Source: Loripinus fragilis
Taxonomy: Eukaryota; Mollusca; Bivalvia; Lucinida; Lucinidae
DNA length: 64,000 nt
NCBI GenBank assembly: GCA_964019695.1
Contig: OZ026522.1
Location: 14,630,687-14,694,686, forward strand
Reading direction: 5' to 3'
The position numbers and the translations under genes are program-made. Under the pieces are notes generated by a model that saw nothing but the letters and a program-made list of their open reading frames with translations, did no database searches and was not told the origin of the DNA. Of the stretch, positions 38,201 to 41,332 are shown piece by piece. Each line of letters opens with the position of its first letter. The stretch's first letter is position 1.

Positions 38201-39328
38201 TTGACGGTCATTCTCCTCCCTTCCGCTGAATTATTCAAGAAGGGTTGTTGTCAGTTACAAGCAAAAGTATGTGCAGGAAGTACTGGTTAACTGCTTGTTC
38301 AAGTTTGCCCAGGAAAAAGTGTGGTTAGGTGACTGACCATCCTGCCATGACCATAGCTGTTGACTTGGGATGTAAAGCAACAAACAAAACACCAGGCAGC
38401 GTAGCGCAGTCGGTAAGGTGACTTGCTACAGATGCGAATCTGACTGCAGATCCAGGGGTCGTGAGTTCGATCCCGGCCCCTTACTTTCGTGGAGATTGAT
38501 CGTGAAATAATTTCACGGTCATTCTCCTCCCCTCTGCTGAATCTTTCATGAAGGGTTGTTGTCAGTTACAAGCGAAAGTATGTGTACAAATTTCTGGTTA
38601 ACCGCTTGTTCAAGCTCATCCAAGAAAAAGTGTGGCTAGGTTAACTGGCCGTCCAGCCATGATCATAGCTGTTGACTTGGGATGTAAAGCAACAAGCAAA
38701 ACAAACAAAAGTGAACCAATAGCTTAATTACAAGACTTAGTGTATCAATTTCCTACCTATTCGTGCTATGCTGAATGGAAAGATTTGTTTTTAAAAAAAC
38801 TTTTTCTTTTCCCATTTTAAGGTATATAAATCCTCTTATGCAAGAGTTGCCTCTCATGTCTCTTTATTCTGTTCTCTATCAATACCTTGTATTTTTGCAG
38901 GTTGTGGCTGTTGACCGTTCTTGGTACCAACACCAAAATGAAATAATGATATACAATGTAGTTTGATCTTACATGAGTGCTTATAAAGAGACTACAGAAT
39001 ACCTGGTATTTTTTGCAGGTTGTTGATGTTGACCCGTTCTGGGTACTGACAACAGAAGAAGAAATACTGATATACAATGTAGTTTGATCTTACATGAGTG
39101 CTTTTAAAGGGACTACAATGTACCTAGTGTTTTTTGCAGGTAGTGGATGTTGACCCTTTCTGGGTACCGACAACAGAAGAAGAAATAATGCATTATGGGG
39201 AGAAGGCAGACACAGAGAATCGGGCTCTGGTTTACATGAATAACGTGAGAGAAAGGAAAGGGTTGAAAGTCGACAAGAAGATCGTTGAGCATGCCGAGAA
39301 GCAAAGAACATTAACGAAAAATAAATAA
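7666..39328 (+). CDS. EFL1: EFL1, elongation factor-like GTPase 1, 3' part (13 exons)
   Basis: Join: 7666-7775, 8987-9110, 11709-11788, 13990-14126, 16330-16452, 18432-18531, 21516-21619, 24073-24221, 25416-25566, 29169-29448, 33298-34586, 37711-37895, 39140-39328. All junctions are GT/AG with compatible phases, giving 1006 residues and a stop. EFL1 is an EF-2-like cytoplasmic GTPase that, with SBDS, evicts eIF6 from late 60S subunits. The visible part covers the end of the G-domain insertion and domains II-V. Recognisable blocks include [103 protein letters not shown] and the C-terminal [11 protein letters not shown]. It is longer than the equivalent vertebrate part because of an acidic insert in exon 11. 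The GTP-binding N-terminus is outside the window. Confidence 0.96.
7776..8986. other. EFL1 intron 1 with a foldback repeat
   Basis: Contains a repeat at about 7885-8225 that recurs in inverse order at 21650-22310. Shared words are AAACCACTAGTGGTTTAT, TTATCATATGAC and a hairpin at 8132-8220. The rest (8230-8986) shows no recognisable feature. Confidence 0.5.
8132..8220. repeat. Foldback hairpin, ATTGAATTTATTAAAC family
   Basis: ATTGAATTTATTAAACTTGT pairs with the inverse at the right end. Inner arms AAAAGAGATAAATGCTC and GAGCATTTTATCTCTTTT surround AAGCC. Two related hairpins lie at 21701-21796 and 21983-22083. Confidence 0.75.
8987..9110 (+). CDS. EFL1: EFL1 exon 2
   Basis: Follows TGATTTACAG and ends CAG|GTTAGA. 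Encodes [18 protein letters not shown] and [18 protein letters not shown] up to KGAQ (residues 37-78), still in the G-domain-derived part. It corresponds closely to the LWGDYYINMKAKKIMKG block of vertebrate EFL1. The AC of exon 1 plus the first A makes Thr; the exon ends on a complete codon. Confidence 0.95.
9135..9600. repeat. Dispersed mollusc-type repeat, partly tandem
   Basis: Two loosely repeated blocks share CATAACTAAGTAA/CATAACTAGTAAGTAA, ACATGTAGTTTCAT/ACGTGAAGTTTCAT and TTTAGAGGAGTTATTG. It is non-coding. The word GGAGTTATTGCCC also appears in the 34620-35390 repeat. Confidence 0.4.
9744..9917. mobile_element. pogo-like MITE (CAGTAAAACCTGTCTTAAG ends)
   Basis: Inverted ends CAGTAAAACCTGTCTTAAG and CTTAAGACAGGTTTTACTG are flanked by TA on both sides, with a central GAATGCTC palindrome. 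It is a diverged copy of the family at 5650-5853. Confidence 0.75.
9918..11281. other. EFL1 intron 2, middle part, nothing recognised
   Basis: AT-rich sequence. A long poly-T/A content and a few dispersed words are present, but I see no exon, no inverted ends and no RNA gene. Confidence 0.4.
11282..11520. mobile_element. MITE with TGAGCC ends
   Basis: Starts TGAGCCAGTGCATTAGATTT and ends AAATCACATGCACTGGCTCA, an inverted repeat of about 20 bp with gaps. Inner parts also fold (CCAACAATGTGG; AAGCTACTGACTGAACACC). A second copy is at 37173-37388. Confidence 0.65.
11709..11788 (+). CDS. EFL1: EFL1 exon 3
   Basis: Acceptor CTTTTCAG, donor AGGAG|GTAAGC. Encodes [20 protein letters not shown] then DAVLVR (residues 79-104), matching the [20 protein letters not shown] block of vertebrate EFL1. 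Starts in phase 0 and ends after two bases of an Arg codon. Confidence 0.96.
11813..11934 (-). mobile_element. SINE family A, 5'-truncated
   Basis: The inverse of the family A tail and body (TTTACGTCCCATCAACAATC, GAACCAGTACTAAGCTAGG, TGCTCAAGGACCACAATG). The tRNA-like head is missing. It is flanked by GGGATGGTGTGAT and GGGATGGTATGAT, a 13-bp target duplication with one mismatch, just inside intron 3. Confidence 0.75.
12094..12345. repeat. Two GACCCAGATCAGAC palindromes
   Basis: The first (12094-12140) reads GCCCAGATCAG...CTGATCTGGG around GACATTCTGTC. The second (12295-12345) has GACCCAGATCAGACTGCTTC before the inverse. Both belong to the palindrome family seen across the window. Confidence 0.6.
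12671..12858. mobile_element. TTAA MITE, CAGACGA family, decayed
   Basis: Left end TTAA then CCCTAAAAGCACC. Right end GGTGGGGCTTTATGGG then TTGA, so the right TTAA is mutated. It contains the family's central CATGAGAATTGTCTGCCAGC and the subterminal GTCTGCTGCAAAT. Better copies lie at 14164-14370 and around 61190. Confidence 0.6.
13221..13790. mobile_element. TA-type MITE, 570 bp
   Basis: Starts TACGTGCATTAAGAGGCTAT and ends with the inverse, AGCCCCTTAATGCACGTA; next inside, GGCCCCC and GGGGGCC also pair. Ends in TA fit a Tc1/mariner-type insertion. The interior carries TTGCTATGGTAACAAAAAT and its inverse near 13645. No transposase is encoded. Confidence 0.65.
13990..14126 (+). CDS. EFL1: EFL1 exon 4
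   Basis: Acceptor TTTCACCAG, donor CTAT|GTAAGT. Encodes (R)[20 protein letters not shown] then [20 protein letters not shown] and SRAVL (residues 105-150). The ARHSDP and QWLPISHAVL blocks of EFL1 are clearly matched. Ends in phase 1. Confidence 0.96.
14164..14370. mobile_element. TTAA MITE, CAGACGA family
   Basis: Flanked on both sides by TTAA (14160-14163 and 14371-14374). Ends are CCCTGAAAGTGCCACC and GGTGCTTTAAGGG. Inside, GCAGCAGACGACA and TGTCGTCTGCTGC are inverted, and the centre CATGAGAATCGTCTGCTGGCAG folds on itself. It lies 37 bp into intron 4. Confidence 0.75.
14524..14850 (+). mobile_element. tRNA-derived SINE, family B
   Basis: The direct repeat TACCAGCAGAT flanks it (14513-14523 and 14851-14861). 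Head ATAGTGCAGTCGGCAACG, B-box-like GGAGTTCGATCCC, tail GGGACGTAAAGCAACAAAAC. Confidence 0.85.
14925..15128 (+). mobile_element. tRNA-derived SINE, family A
   Basis: A-box-like AGTGGCTCAGTGGTAGAG and B-box GGGTTCGAGCC are intact. The body contains CTTGAGCAAGACACATT and the tail GGACGTAAAGAATTAAATC with (CAAA)n. The 13-bp direct repeat ACAAAAATTGTCA flanks it (14912-14924 and 15129-15141). Confidence 0.88.
15502..16250. mobile_element. 749-bp element with about 43-bp terminal inverted repeats
   Basis: Starts AAACTCCAGCTGTTAAG and ends with the exact inverse; the match runs on through TTTTTAGAACTAATTTTTCG on each side. No clear target duplication was found. An open stretch of 69 codons (15627-15836) inside has no recognised similarity. 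The region just before it (15333-15478) is a dispersed repeat with GGATCCAGAGGGG that recurs near 31107 and 45390. Confidence 0.7.
16330..16452 (+). CDS. EFL1: EFL1 exon 5
   Basis: Acceptor GATGTTGTTTCAG, donor CAAG|GTACCT. Encodes (S)[19 protein letters not shown] then [17 protein letters not shown] (residues 151-191). It matches the CQKLPSPL and RLMCTGSQTFDS blocks of EFL1. Starts after one base and ends after one base of a codon. Confidence 0.95.
16484..16662 (-). mobile_element. SINE family A, minus strand
   Basis: The inverse of the family A tail (TTGATTCTTTACGTC), body and head (CTCTACCACTGAGC). It sits inside the left end of the MITE at 16468. Confidence 0.75.
16836..17040 (+). mobile_element. 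SINE family A, plus strand
   Basis: Head GGGAGCGCAGTGGCTAGTGG, B-box GGTTCGAGCC, tail GACGTAAAGAATCAAATC with (CAAA)n. It interrupts the middle of the MITE at 16468-17217. Confidence 0.8.
17225..17890. repeat. Dispersed repeat, TAGCTCACCT family
   Basis: Shares wording and order with 43115-43960 and 53730-54690: an AGCTCACCT start, TTCTGGTTGCCATGG-like text, then TCTAGTG..CC and CATG.CCC.GGG. No coding frame is kept; it is an old, abundant interspersed family. Confidence 0.5.
17905..18110. mobile_element. TTAA-type MITE, AACTCTTTGC family
   Basis: Left end TAACTCTTTGTTTACTAG, right end CACGCAAAGAGTTAA. The centre holds a palindrome around AGGCCCAACAGAGAGTTGGGCC. Related copies: 39348-39545, about 40310-40500, 42518-42736 and 56676-56885. 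Confidence 0.6.
18432..18531 (+). CDS. EFL1: EFL1 exon 6
   Basis: Acceptor TTAATATTTCAG, donor ACAAG|GTACTA. Encodes (D)[19 protein letters not shown] then [13 protein letters not shown] (residues 192-224). It matches the TAPVIIFVSKMFAVD block of domain II in EFL1. Starts in phase 1 and ends in phase 2. Confidence 0.95.
19070..19264. mobile_element. TTAA MITE, CAGACGA family, left end lost
   Basis: TTAA lies at 19066-19069 and 19265-19268. The left CCCTNAAAGYG end is missing (starts TCCACCTATAATTTGCAG). The right end GGCGCTTTAAGGG and the central ATCGTCTGCTGGCAGACGAT are intact. Confidence 0.65.
20197..20233 (+). repeat. Homopolymer of 37 G
   Basis: An uninterrupted run of 37 G inside the tandem repeat, at the place where sister units have AGGGTGGGGCTAGA. 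Run length is likely variable and may be a sequencing or assembly artefact. Confidence 0.85.
20305..21273. mobile_element. PIF/Harbinger-type MITE, 969 bp, TTA duplication
   Basis: Ends AGCCCCAGTTACACA and its inverse extend for about 50 bp with few mismatches. TTA flanks both sides (20302-20304 and 21274-21276). The sister repeat unit near 20020 carries the empty site, GATATC-TTA-CCAAACC. The body is rich in short words such as ATCGTAG, CATCGTGG and CGTAGTGG in both orientations, and has no coding frame. A three-base TTA duplication is typical of PIF/Harbinger. Confidence 0.8.
21516..21619 (+). CDS. EFL1: EFL1 exon 7
   Basis: Acceptor TCTCATTTATAG, donor CGAAG|GTAAAG. Encodes (R)[19 protein letters not shown] then [15 protein letters not shown] (residues 225-259). 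EFL1 has a similar charged helix here ([21 protein letters not shown]), a variable loop of domain II. Ends in phase 1. Confidence 0.92.
21650..22310. repeat. Foldback repeat region (two hairpins)
   Basis: Contains hairpins 21701-21796 and 21983-22083 with ATTGAATTTATT arms, plus the CATATGAC and TAAACCACTAATGG words seen in inverse order at 7885-8225. It separates exon 7 from the exon 8 look-alike. Confidence 0.55.
22312..22390 (+). pseudogene. EFL1: Partial duplicate of EFL1 exon 8 (pseudo-exon)
   Basis: After an intact acceptor (CTTTTCGCAG) the sequence reads, in the correct phase, [20 protein letters not shown] then FVRVL. It parallels EFL1 exon 8 ([20 protein letters not shown] then ARVF), about 1.76 kb upstream of the real exon. 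Similarity ends at GTGTT, so the second half and the donor are missing. The frame stays open into the following SINE up to 22607. It is a decayed exon duplication that could be included by mistake in transcripts. Confidence 0.8.
22409..22702 (-). mobile_element. SINE family B, minus strand
   Basis: Flanked by TGATAGTTAGTTG (22396-22408) and TGATAGTTAGCTG (22703-22715). Tail inverse TTTGGTTTGATGCGTTACGT; head inverse ACTGCGCTATGC. It inserted just after the exon 8 look-alike. Confidence 0.85.
22928..23858. mobile_element. TTAA MITE (CCCTTTACTCCATA ends) carrying a nested PIF-type MITE
   Basis: TTAA (22928-22931) then CCCTTTA; right end TATGGAGTAAAGGG then TTAA (23855-23858). It is the same family as the element around the Naiad. 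Its right half was later included in the 100-bp tandem triplication next to exon 8. Confidence 0.65.
22939..23636. mobile_element. PIF/Harbinger-type MITE, 698 bp, TTA duplication
   Basis: Ends AGCCTGTCTGACACAGAAC and the exact inverse; TTA flanks (22936-22938 and 23637-23639). Removing it restores CCCT-TTA-CTCCAT, the end of the host MITE. The body is full of ACGGT, TACGGTC and CACGATT words, resembling the larger element at 20305. Confidence 0.82.
23791..24085 (+). repeat. 100-bp tandem triplication spanning the exon 8 splice acceptor
   Basis: TTTCAATGTTGTCTAA begins at 23791, 23891 and 23991, a period of exactly 100. Each unit holds the right end of the TTAA MITE, a TGTTCTTTCAG or TGTTCTTTAAG acceptor, and GATNATGTAGTAGATG or the real exon start. 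The last unit leads into exon 8. The middle acceptor has AAG in place of CAG. Confidence 0.85.
24073..24221 (+). CDS. EFL1: EFL1 exon 8
   Basis: Acceptor TGTTCTTTCAG, donor GAAGAG|GTAGGG. Encodes (D)[19 protein letters not shown] then [20 protein letters not shown] and [10 protein letters not shown] (residues 260-309), the domain II beta-barrel. It matches the [10 protein letters not shown] and KIFVLGPKY blocks of EFL1. Ends on a complete codon. Confidence 0.96.
24321..24388. repeat. Palindrome, GACCCAGATCAGAC family
   Basis: GCAAACAGTG...CTGATCAGACTGCTTC and the inverse GAAGCAGTCTGATC...CACTGTTTG form arms of about 30 bp with mismatches, 100 bp into intron 8. Confidence 0.75.
24716..24792. 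repeat. Palindrome, variant of the CTCAAAAGAACC family
   Basis: ACATATGT-like ends enclose GTGTGTAAAAGAAACGTCTC and the inverse GAGACGTTTCTTTTACGCAC. The overall layout matches 6512-6590 but the arm sequence differs (AAAAGAAACG in place of CAAAAGAACC), with compensating changes in both arms. Confidence 0.65.
25044..25086 (+). repeat. ATC trinucleotide microsatellite
   Basis: Imperfect run of ATC/ATT/GTC triplets (about 14 units). Confidence 0.85.
25087..25330. repeat. Dispersed repeat with GGGCCATTTT...GG(T/A)AGA
   Basis: GCGGGCCATTTTAGGCCC, then ATAATTTGAACAAACTTGGTAG, resembles GCTGGGCCATTTTTTGGCCC, then ATATTGCGAACAAACGTGG at 63085-63145. Non-coding. Confidence 0.4.
25416..25566 (+). CDS. 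EFL1: EFL1 exon 9
   Basis: Acceptor GCAATTTTCTAG, donor CTTG|GTAGGT. Encodes [20 protein letters not shown], then [20 protein letters not shown] and [10 protein letters not shown] (residues 310-359). It matches the [20 protein letters not shown] block of EFL1, where EF-2-like factors close domain II. Ends after one base of a Gly codon. Confidence 0.96.
25571..26100. repeat. 276-bp tandem duplication starting at the exon 9 donor side
   Basis: GTACAGTAAAAACC..CCTTAGTTTGCTT begins at 25571 and again at 25847. Both copies contain AGCTTGAAGTATGGCTATAT and then the CTCAAAAGAACC palindrome (25711-25783; shortened at 25979-26034). Confidence 0.75.
26400..28575. repeat. Large inverted repeat with inner tandem units
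   Basis: The left arm (26400-27650) has about five units with CTTCATGCATATGTTCAATG, GGCAAAGTATCAAATTGCTC and AAAAGCTGTGGTAGGAGTTG. The right arm (27880-28575) has two units in the opposite orientation. The inner edge carries CACAAACAAAGTTTGGGGG and its inverse CCCCCGCAAACTTTGTTTGT. The outer edges are C-rich and G-rich (26402-26414 and 28555-28560). It is probably a non-autonomous DNA element or foldback with unequal unit numbers. No transposase was seen. Confidence 0.6.
28641..28709. repeat. Near-perfect 69-bp palindrome
   Basis: AGCAAACAGAGAAGACCCAG through GAAATGCTGCAT is followed directly by its inverse, giving 34-bp arms with one mismatch and essentially no loop. It belongs to the GACCCAGAT palindrome family. 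Confidence 0.9.
29169..29448 (+). CDS. EFL1: EFL1 exon 10
   Basis: Acceptor ATTTTCTAG, donor GACAG|GTAATG. Encodes (G)[17 protein letters not shown], then [36 protein letters not shown] and [17 protein letters not shown] (residues 360-452). This is the start of domain III and the strongly conserved NQADPCV...GEVHLQRCLDDL block of EFL1. It is clearly more GC-rich than the introns around it. Starts in phase 1 and ends in phase 2. Confidence 0.97.
29728..30492 (+). repeat. 153-bp satellite, five near-identical copies
   Basis: CATTTCGACTGTAGTAGCC starts at 29731, 29884, 30037, 30190 and 30343, so the period is exactly 153. Units differ at very few bases (first copy GCTAGGCTCC and AATGAAC; others GCTTGGCTGC and AATAAAC). 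Each contains the palindrome CATGAATATTCATG. High identity indicates recent amplification within intron 10. Confidence 0.95.
30509..30581. repeat. Palindrome, TTTGCAAACAGAG ends
   Basis: TTTGCAAACAGAGTAGACC...GGCAGC and its inverse surround TCTTACAAG. It begins 17 bp after the satellite array. Confidence 0.75.
31289..31528. mobile_element. TTAA MITE carrying a GACCCAGATCAGAC palindrome
   Basis: Left TTAA (31285-31288) then CCCTTAATGCGCCAATCGC; right TTGGCGCTTTAAGGG then TTAG. Subterminal AGTCGTCTGCT and AGCAGACGATTT are inverted, and the centre is the palindrome 31355-31429. Same layout as 55358-55626. Confidence 0.7.
31530..33297. other. EFL1 intron 10, distal part, mostly unrecognised
   Basis: AGTCCTTGAAAAGTCC and TAGAATTTTAA words link 31540-31775 and 33118-33170 with 35480-35600, so an old dispersed repeat is present. 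The AT-rich middle (31800-33100) gives no exon or terminal repeat that I can support. Confidence 0.4.
33298..34586 (+). CDS. EFL1: EFL1 exon 11, long exon with acidic insert
   Basis: Acceptor CTGTTCTCTAG, donor CCTTAG|GTAAGA; 1289 nt, residues 453-882. It begins (R)[19 protein letters not shown] (start of domain IV), then [12 protein letters not shown] and an acidic run [12 protein letters not shown]. Next come [18 protein letters not shown] and [19 protein letters not shown], ending with [20 protein letters not shown] and RLMVAMYKC at the start of domain V. Between them (about residues 690-840) lies a Ser/Glu/Asp-rich insert with [11 protein letters not shown], probably disordered and longer than in vertebrates. 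Being one large exon among exons of 80-280 nt is notable. A strong hairpin lies within the coding sequence at 34205-34260. Confidence 0.97.
34205..34260 (+). repeat. 56-bp inverted repeat inside EFL1 coding sequence
   Basis: Two 26-bp arms, TTCTCACAGCCTGAGACATC onward and its inverse, differ by one base and enclose the loop AGCA. Both arms are translated ([19 protein letters not shown]). Such structures can arise by template switching. Confidence 0.9.
34620..35390. repeat. About 155-bp tandem repeat, interrupted by a MITE
   Basis: Three units share ATATCAACACCAAACTTCA, GGTAGATAGATCT, GTACAAGAA.CATA and TTATTGCCCTTTGTTA.TTTTCAT. They start near 34680, 34840 and 35200, the gap being the MITE at 34919-35121. 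Confidence 0.6.
34919..35121. mobile_element. pogo-like MITE
   Basis: CAGTAAAACATGTGTAAAACGG at the left and CCGTTTTACACAGGTTTTACTG at the right, with the central palindrome GAATGCTCCCTTTGGAGCATTC. It inserted in a tandem repeat unit. Confidence 0.75.
36100..36790. repeat. Degenerate tandem repeat with a nested palindrome
   Basis: AGTTTG.TCTTGTTGACT.AGGTTT and TTTGGTTTC.GAT.AATAACTTT recur near 36110, 36270 and 36565. The CTCAAAAGAACC palindrome at 36416-36495 sits between units. Confidence 0.5.
36809..37044 (-). mobile_element. SINE family A, minus strand, duplicated head
   Basis: Flanked by TTTTATGACAACTG (36795-36808) and TTTTATGACAGCTG (37045-37058). The head inverse TCAAGCACTCTACCACTGAG appears twice in a row, so the tRNA-like part carries an internal duplication of about 50 bp. 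Confidence 0.85.
37173..37388. mobile_element. MITE with TGAGCC ends
   Basis: TGAGCCGCAACATGTGATTT at the left and the inverse AAATCCCATGTTGCGGCTCA at the right, with CCAACAATGTGG and CCACATTGTTGG next inside. It splits a degenerate CTCAAAAGAACC palindrome, whose halves lie on either side (ACATA | TATGTTTT). Confidence 0.8.
37493..37680 (+). mobile_element. SINE family A
   Basis: Head GGGAGTGCAGTTGCTCAGTGG, B-box GGTTTGAGCC, tail GGGATGTAAAGAATCAAATC. The flanks share CAATCANCCCCTA. It ends only 30 bp before EFL1 exon 12. Confidence 0.8.
37711..37895 (+). CDS. EFL1: EFL1 exon 12
   Basis: Acceptor TACCCATTTCAG, donor GGGAA|GTGAGT. Encodes (G)[18 protein letters not shown], then [18 protein letters not shown] and [13 protein letters not shown] (residues 883-944). 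This is domain V, corresponding to the VYAVLSKREGRV and [15 protein letters not shown] blocks of EFL1. Ends on a complete codon. Confidence 0.97.
37985..38392. mobile_element. Head-to-head (foldback) SINE family B pair
   Basis: A minus-oriented SINE B body (37985-38133) faces a plus-oriented one (38145-38392), so the segment folds into a long hairpin around TTTCGTGGAGATTGATCATG. The plus arm has a duplicated block with GGTCATTCTCCTCCCTTCCG. Both arms lack the tRNA-like head. Confidence 0.8.
38394..38710 (+). mobile_element. SINE family B
   Basis: Head GCGTAGCGCAGTCGGTAAGG, B-box TGAGTTCGATCCC, body CTGGTTAACCGCTTG, tail GGGATGTAAAGCAACAAGC. It follows the foldback SINE directly, inside intron 12. 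Confidence 0.85.
38901..38966 (+). pseudogene. EFL1: Duplicate head of EFL1 last exon, copy 1
   Basis: After an intact TATTTTTGCAG acceptor it reads [20 protein letters not shown] then V and stop (UGA 38964-38966), in phase with exon 12. Compared with the true exon ([19 protein letters not shown]) it has several substitutions. If spliced, it would replace the normal 62-residue C-terminus by 21 residues. Confidence 0.7.
39019..39087 (+). pseudogene. EFL1: Duplicate head of EFL1 last exon, copy 2
   Basis: Acceptor TATTTTTTGCAG is intact. It reads [20 protein letters not shown] then VV and stop (UGA 39085-39087). It differs from the true exon by only two residues over the first 17 and shares the IYNVV-stop end with copy 1. 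It could act as an alternative terminal exon giving a short C-terminus. Confidence 0.75.
39140..39328 (+). CDS. EFL1: EFL1 last exon (exon 13)
   Basis: Acceptor GTTTTTTGCAG. Encodes [20 protein letters not shown], then [39 protein letters not shown] and KNK with a UAA stop (residues 945-1006). It matches the C-terminus of EFL1 ([28 protein letters not shown]) to the last residue. An AATAAA (39320-39325) overlaps the stop. Confidence 0.98.
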   Translation, partial: VVDVDPFWVPTTEEEIMHYGEKADTENRALVYMNNVRERKGLKVDKKIVEHAEKQRTLTKNK

Positions 39329-39347
39329 GGACATAGTTGTCAAAGCT

Positions 39348-40630
39348 TTAACTCTTTGCCTGCTAGCGGTGACTGATAACCTTTGCAAACAGTTTGGACC
39401 CAGATCAGGACCGACATTCTGTCGGTCCTGATCTAGATTCAAAAAGTTTGACACTGTGAGAGTGTTCCTGAAATAATTTTTAGAAAAAGTTGATTTTGAA
39501 AAAAGTCGAAGAAATCATGAAAATTTACCTAGCATGCTAAGAGTTAATCATTCTTGCAGCACAATCTGACGACTCTTTGAATAAAAGTTCTTGGGATTTT
39601 TTTAGTAAATGGGATTTCATTTTTCATTAAGAATTTCTCATGAAATATAAATCCTTACTTATCTCAAAAATATCAGGAAGTTTTTTGCCCAAATTGCTTC
39701 CTATCTTTGCAGCAGACATCTTTTTAAAAAAGTGGTTTATTAAAGGGAAAAATCATTTATAGTTTAAGCAGTGTGTACATTGATGACTATATTTTGATAC
39801 ATAGGCCAAGGTTTGATCATTATTTCTAAAATTCAACCCTTAAAGCACTAATTATTACTATAGCAGACGACATATTTTGTAATAACTTTCTTCAATTTGA
39901 GTACAATAAGACATAGCAAAATCAACTGAAACTTATTGAAAAACAAAATTCTTTTCTTTTAATAGTCGTAACACTCTAATTTGCATTAATCTGACTGATA
40001 ATTGTTATTAAAACAGAATATCAAATATCCTATATTGAAATGAAGCAATGTATGGAACCACTAGCAAGGTGATTCCATGAGTCATTTAGCTGACTTGAAA
40101 TAGAGGTTAATGTCCATCTTTTAATGTCCATTACTGTAATATGGCAGCCCCCAGATGTTTAGATTAAGGCAATGAACGCTGCCATAATTTACTTAGCAGA
40201 TGAGGTGACGATCTATGAAAAAAATTTAAGTACATTTTGAAATATTTATTTTTGATTTAAGTAAAATGTTCAAAACCATGATCATACACTTTAACTTTAA
40301 AATGCTTGCTAGCGGCAACTTGTCATCTGCTGATAAACTTTGCCTTTTGGACCCAGATCAAGACCGACAAAATGTTGGTCCTAATCTGTATCCAAACAGT
40401 TTGACACTCTGATATTGTTCCTGTAAGATTTTTTTTAAAAAGTTGATTTTGAAAATAGTCTGCAGACAACAAAGAAATCATGATAAATAGTTAATCATTC
40501 TTGCAGCAAAATCTGACGACAGTCTGAATAAAAGTTCTGGAAATTTTTTAGTAATAGGGCTTCATTTTTCGGGAAGAAAATTCAAATTAAGTATAAATTT
40601 TTATGCCCATTTTTAGTGCTTCCTATCTTT
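39348..40630. repeat. Direct duplication of the EFL1 3' flank, each copy with an AACTCTTTGC MITE
   Basis: 39355-39720 and about 40305-40630 share TGCTAGCGGNNACT, the palindrome around GACCGACA, TTTGACACTNTGA, GTTAATCATTCTTGCAGCA, GAATAAAAGTTCT and TGCTTCCTATCTTTG. Both begin with a TTAA-type MITE. The space between (39720-40300) shows nothing recognisable. Confidence 0.65.
39580..39585 (+). promoter_or_regulatory. Candidate EFL1 polyadenylation signal
   Basis: AATAAA about 250 bp after the stop, in TTGAATAAAAGTTC. The same context recurs near 40530 in the duplicated 3' flank, so transcript evidence would be needed to choose between them. Confidence 0.4.
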
Positions 40631-40720
40631 GAAGAATGGGTATATTGGTTTGAAGGGTGCCAAGGACAGTGTATCATAGACGGTGGACTGTGGACACTGA
40701 CTGAGATTTTGGTTGTTATA

Positions 40721-41044
40721 CTGGGCCGCGTAGCGCAGTAGGTAATGTGTCTGGCAACAGATGGGAGTCTGACTGCAGATCCAGGGGTTGCGAGTTCGAT
40801 CCCGGCCCGGTCCCATACTTTCGTTGAGATTGATCATGAAATAATTTCTACGGTCATTCTCCTCCCTTCCACTGAATCATTCAAGAAGGGTTGTTGTCAG
40901 TTACAAGTGAAAGTATGTGCACGAAGTACTGGTTAACTACTTGTTCAAGCTTGCCCAGGAAAAAGTGTGGTTAGGTGAACTGACCGTCCCGCAATTACCA
41001 TAGCTGTTGACTTGGGACATAAAGCAACAAAACAAACAAACAAA
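40721..41044 (+). mobile_element. SINE family B, well preserved
   Basis: Flanked by the perfect 15-bp repeat ATTTTGGTTGTTATA (40706-40720 and 41045-41059). Head GCCGCGTAGCGCAGTAGG, B-box GAGTTCGATCCC, tail GGGACATAAAGCAACAAAAC with (CAAA)n. The perfect duplication suggests a young insertion. Confidence 0.9.
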
Positions 41045-41332
41045 ATTTTGGTTGTTATATCATATGTGACCTGTGAAGGTTCAGGCAAGCCTGTACATCT
41101 GTGGAGTCTCTCTAGAGCCTTAATTGCTTGAATACACACAAAGTAGTGATGTAGATGAAGTCTTACTAGACAGCTGCACATGTATGTTTTAATGATGGTT
41201 TATGCATATGCGATAAGTACTAAAATCTTGTATTGAAAATGGAGCGAGTGCATGATAAAACAACACAATAGCCTCTTGTGTGCCCGGCAAAAACACAGAT
41301 CAGCAGATAAAAAAATTGAGCAATAATTTTGA

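Larger units (their letters stand above)
38880..39187 (+). repeat. About 120-bp tandem triplication spanning the last EFL1 acceptor
   Basis: TTTTTGCAG ends at 38900, 39018 and 39139 (spacing 118 and 121). Each is followed by GTNGTGGNTGTTGACC and GAAGAAATA-like sequence. Units 1 and 2 continue into ATATACAATGTAGTTTGATC and TACATGAGTGCTT; unit 3 continues into the real exon. Confidence 0.9.
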
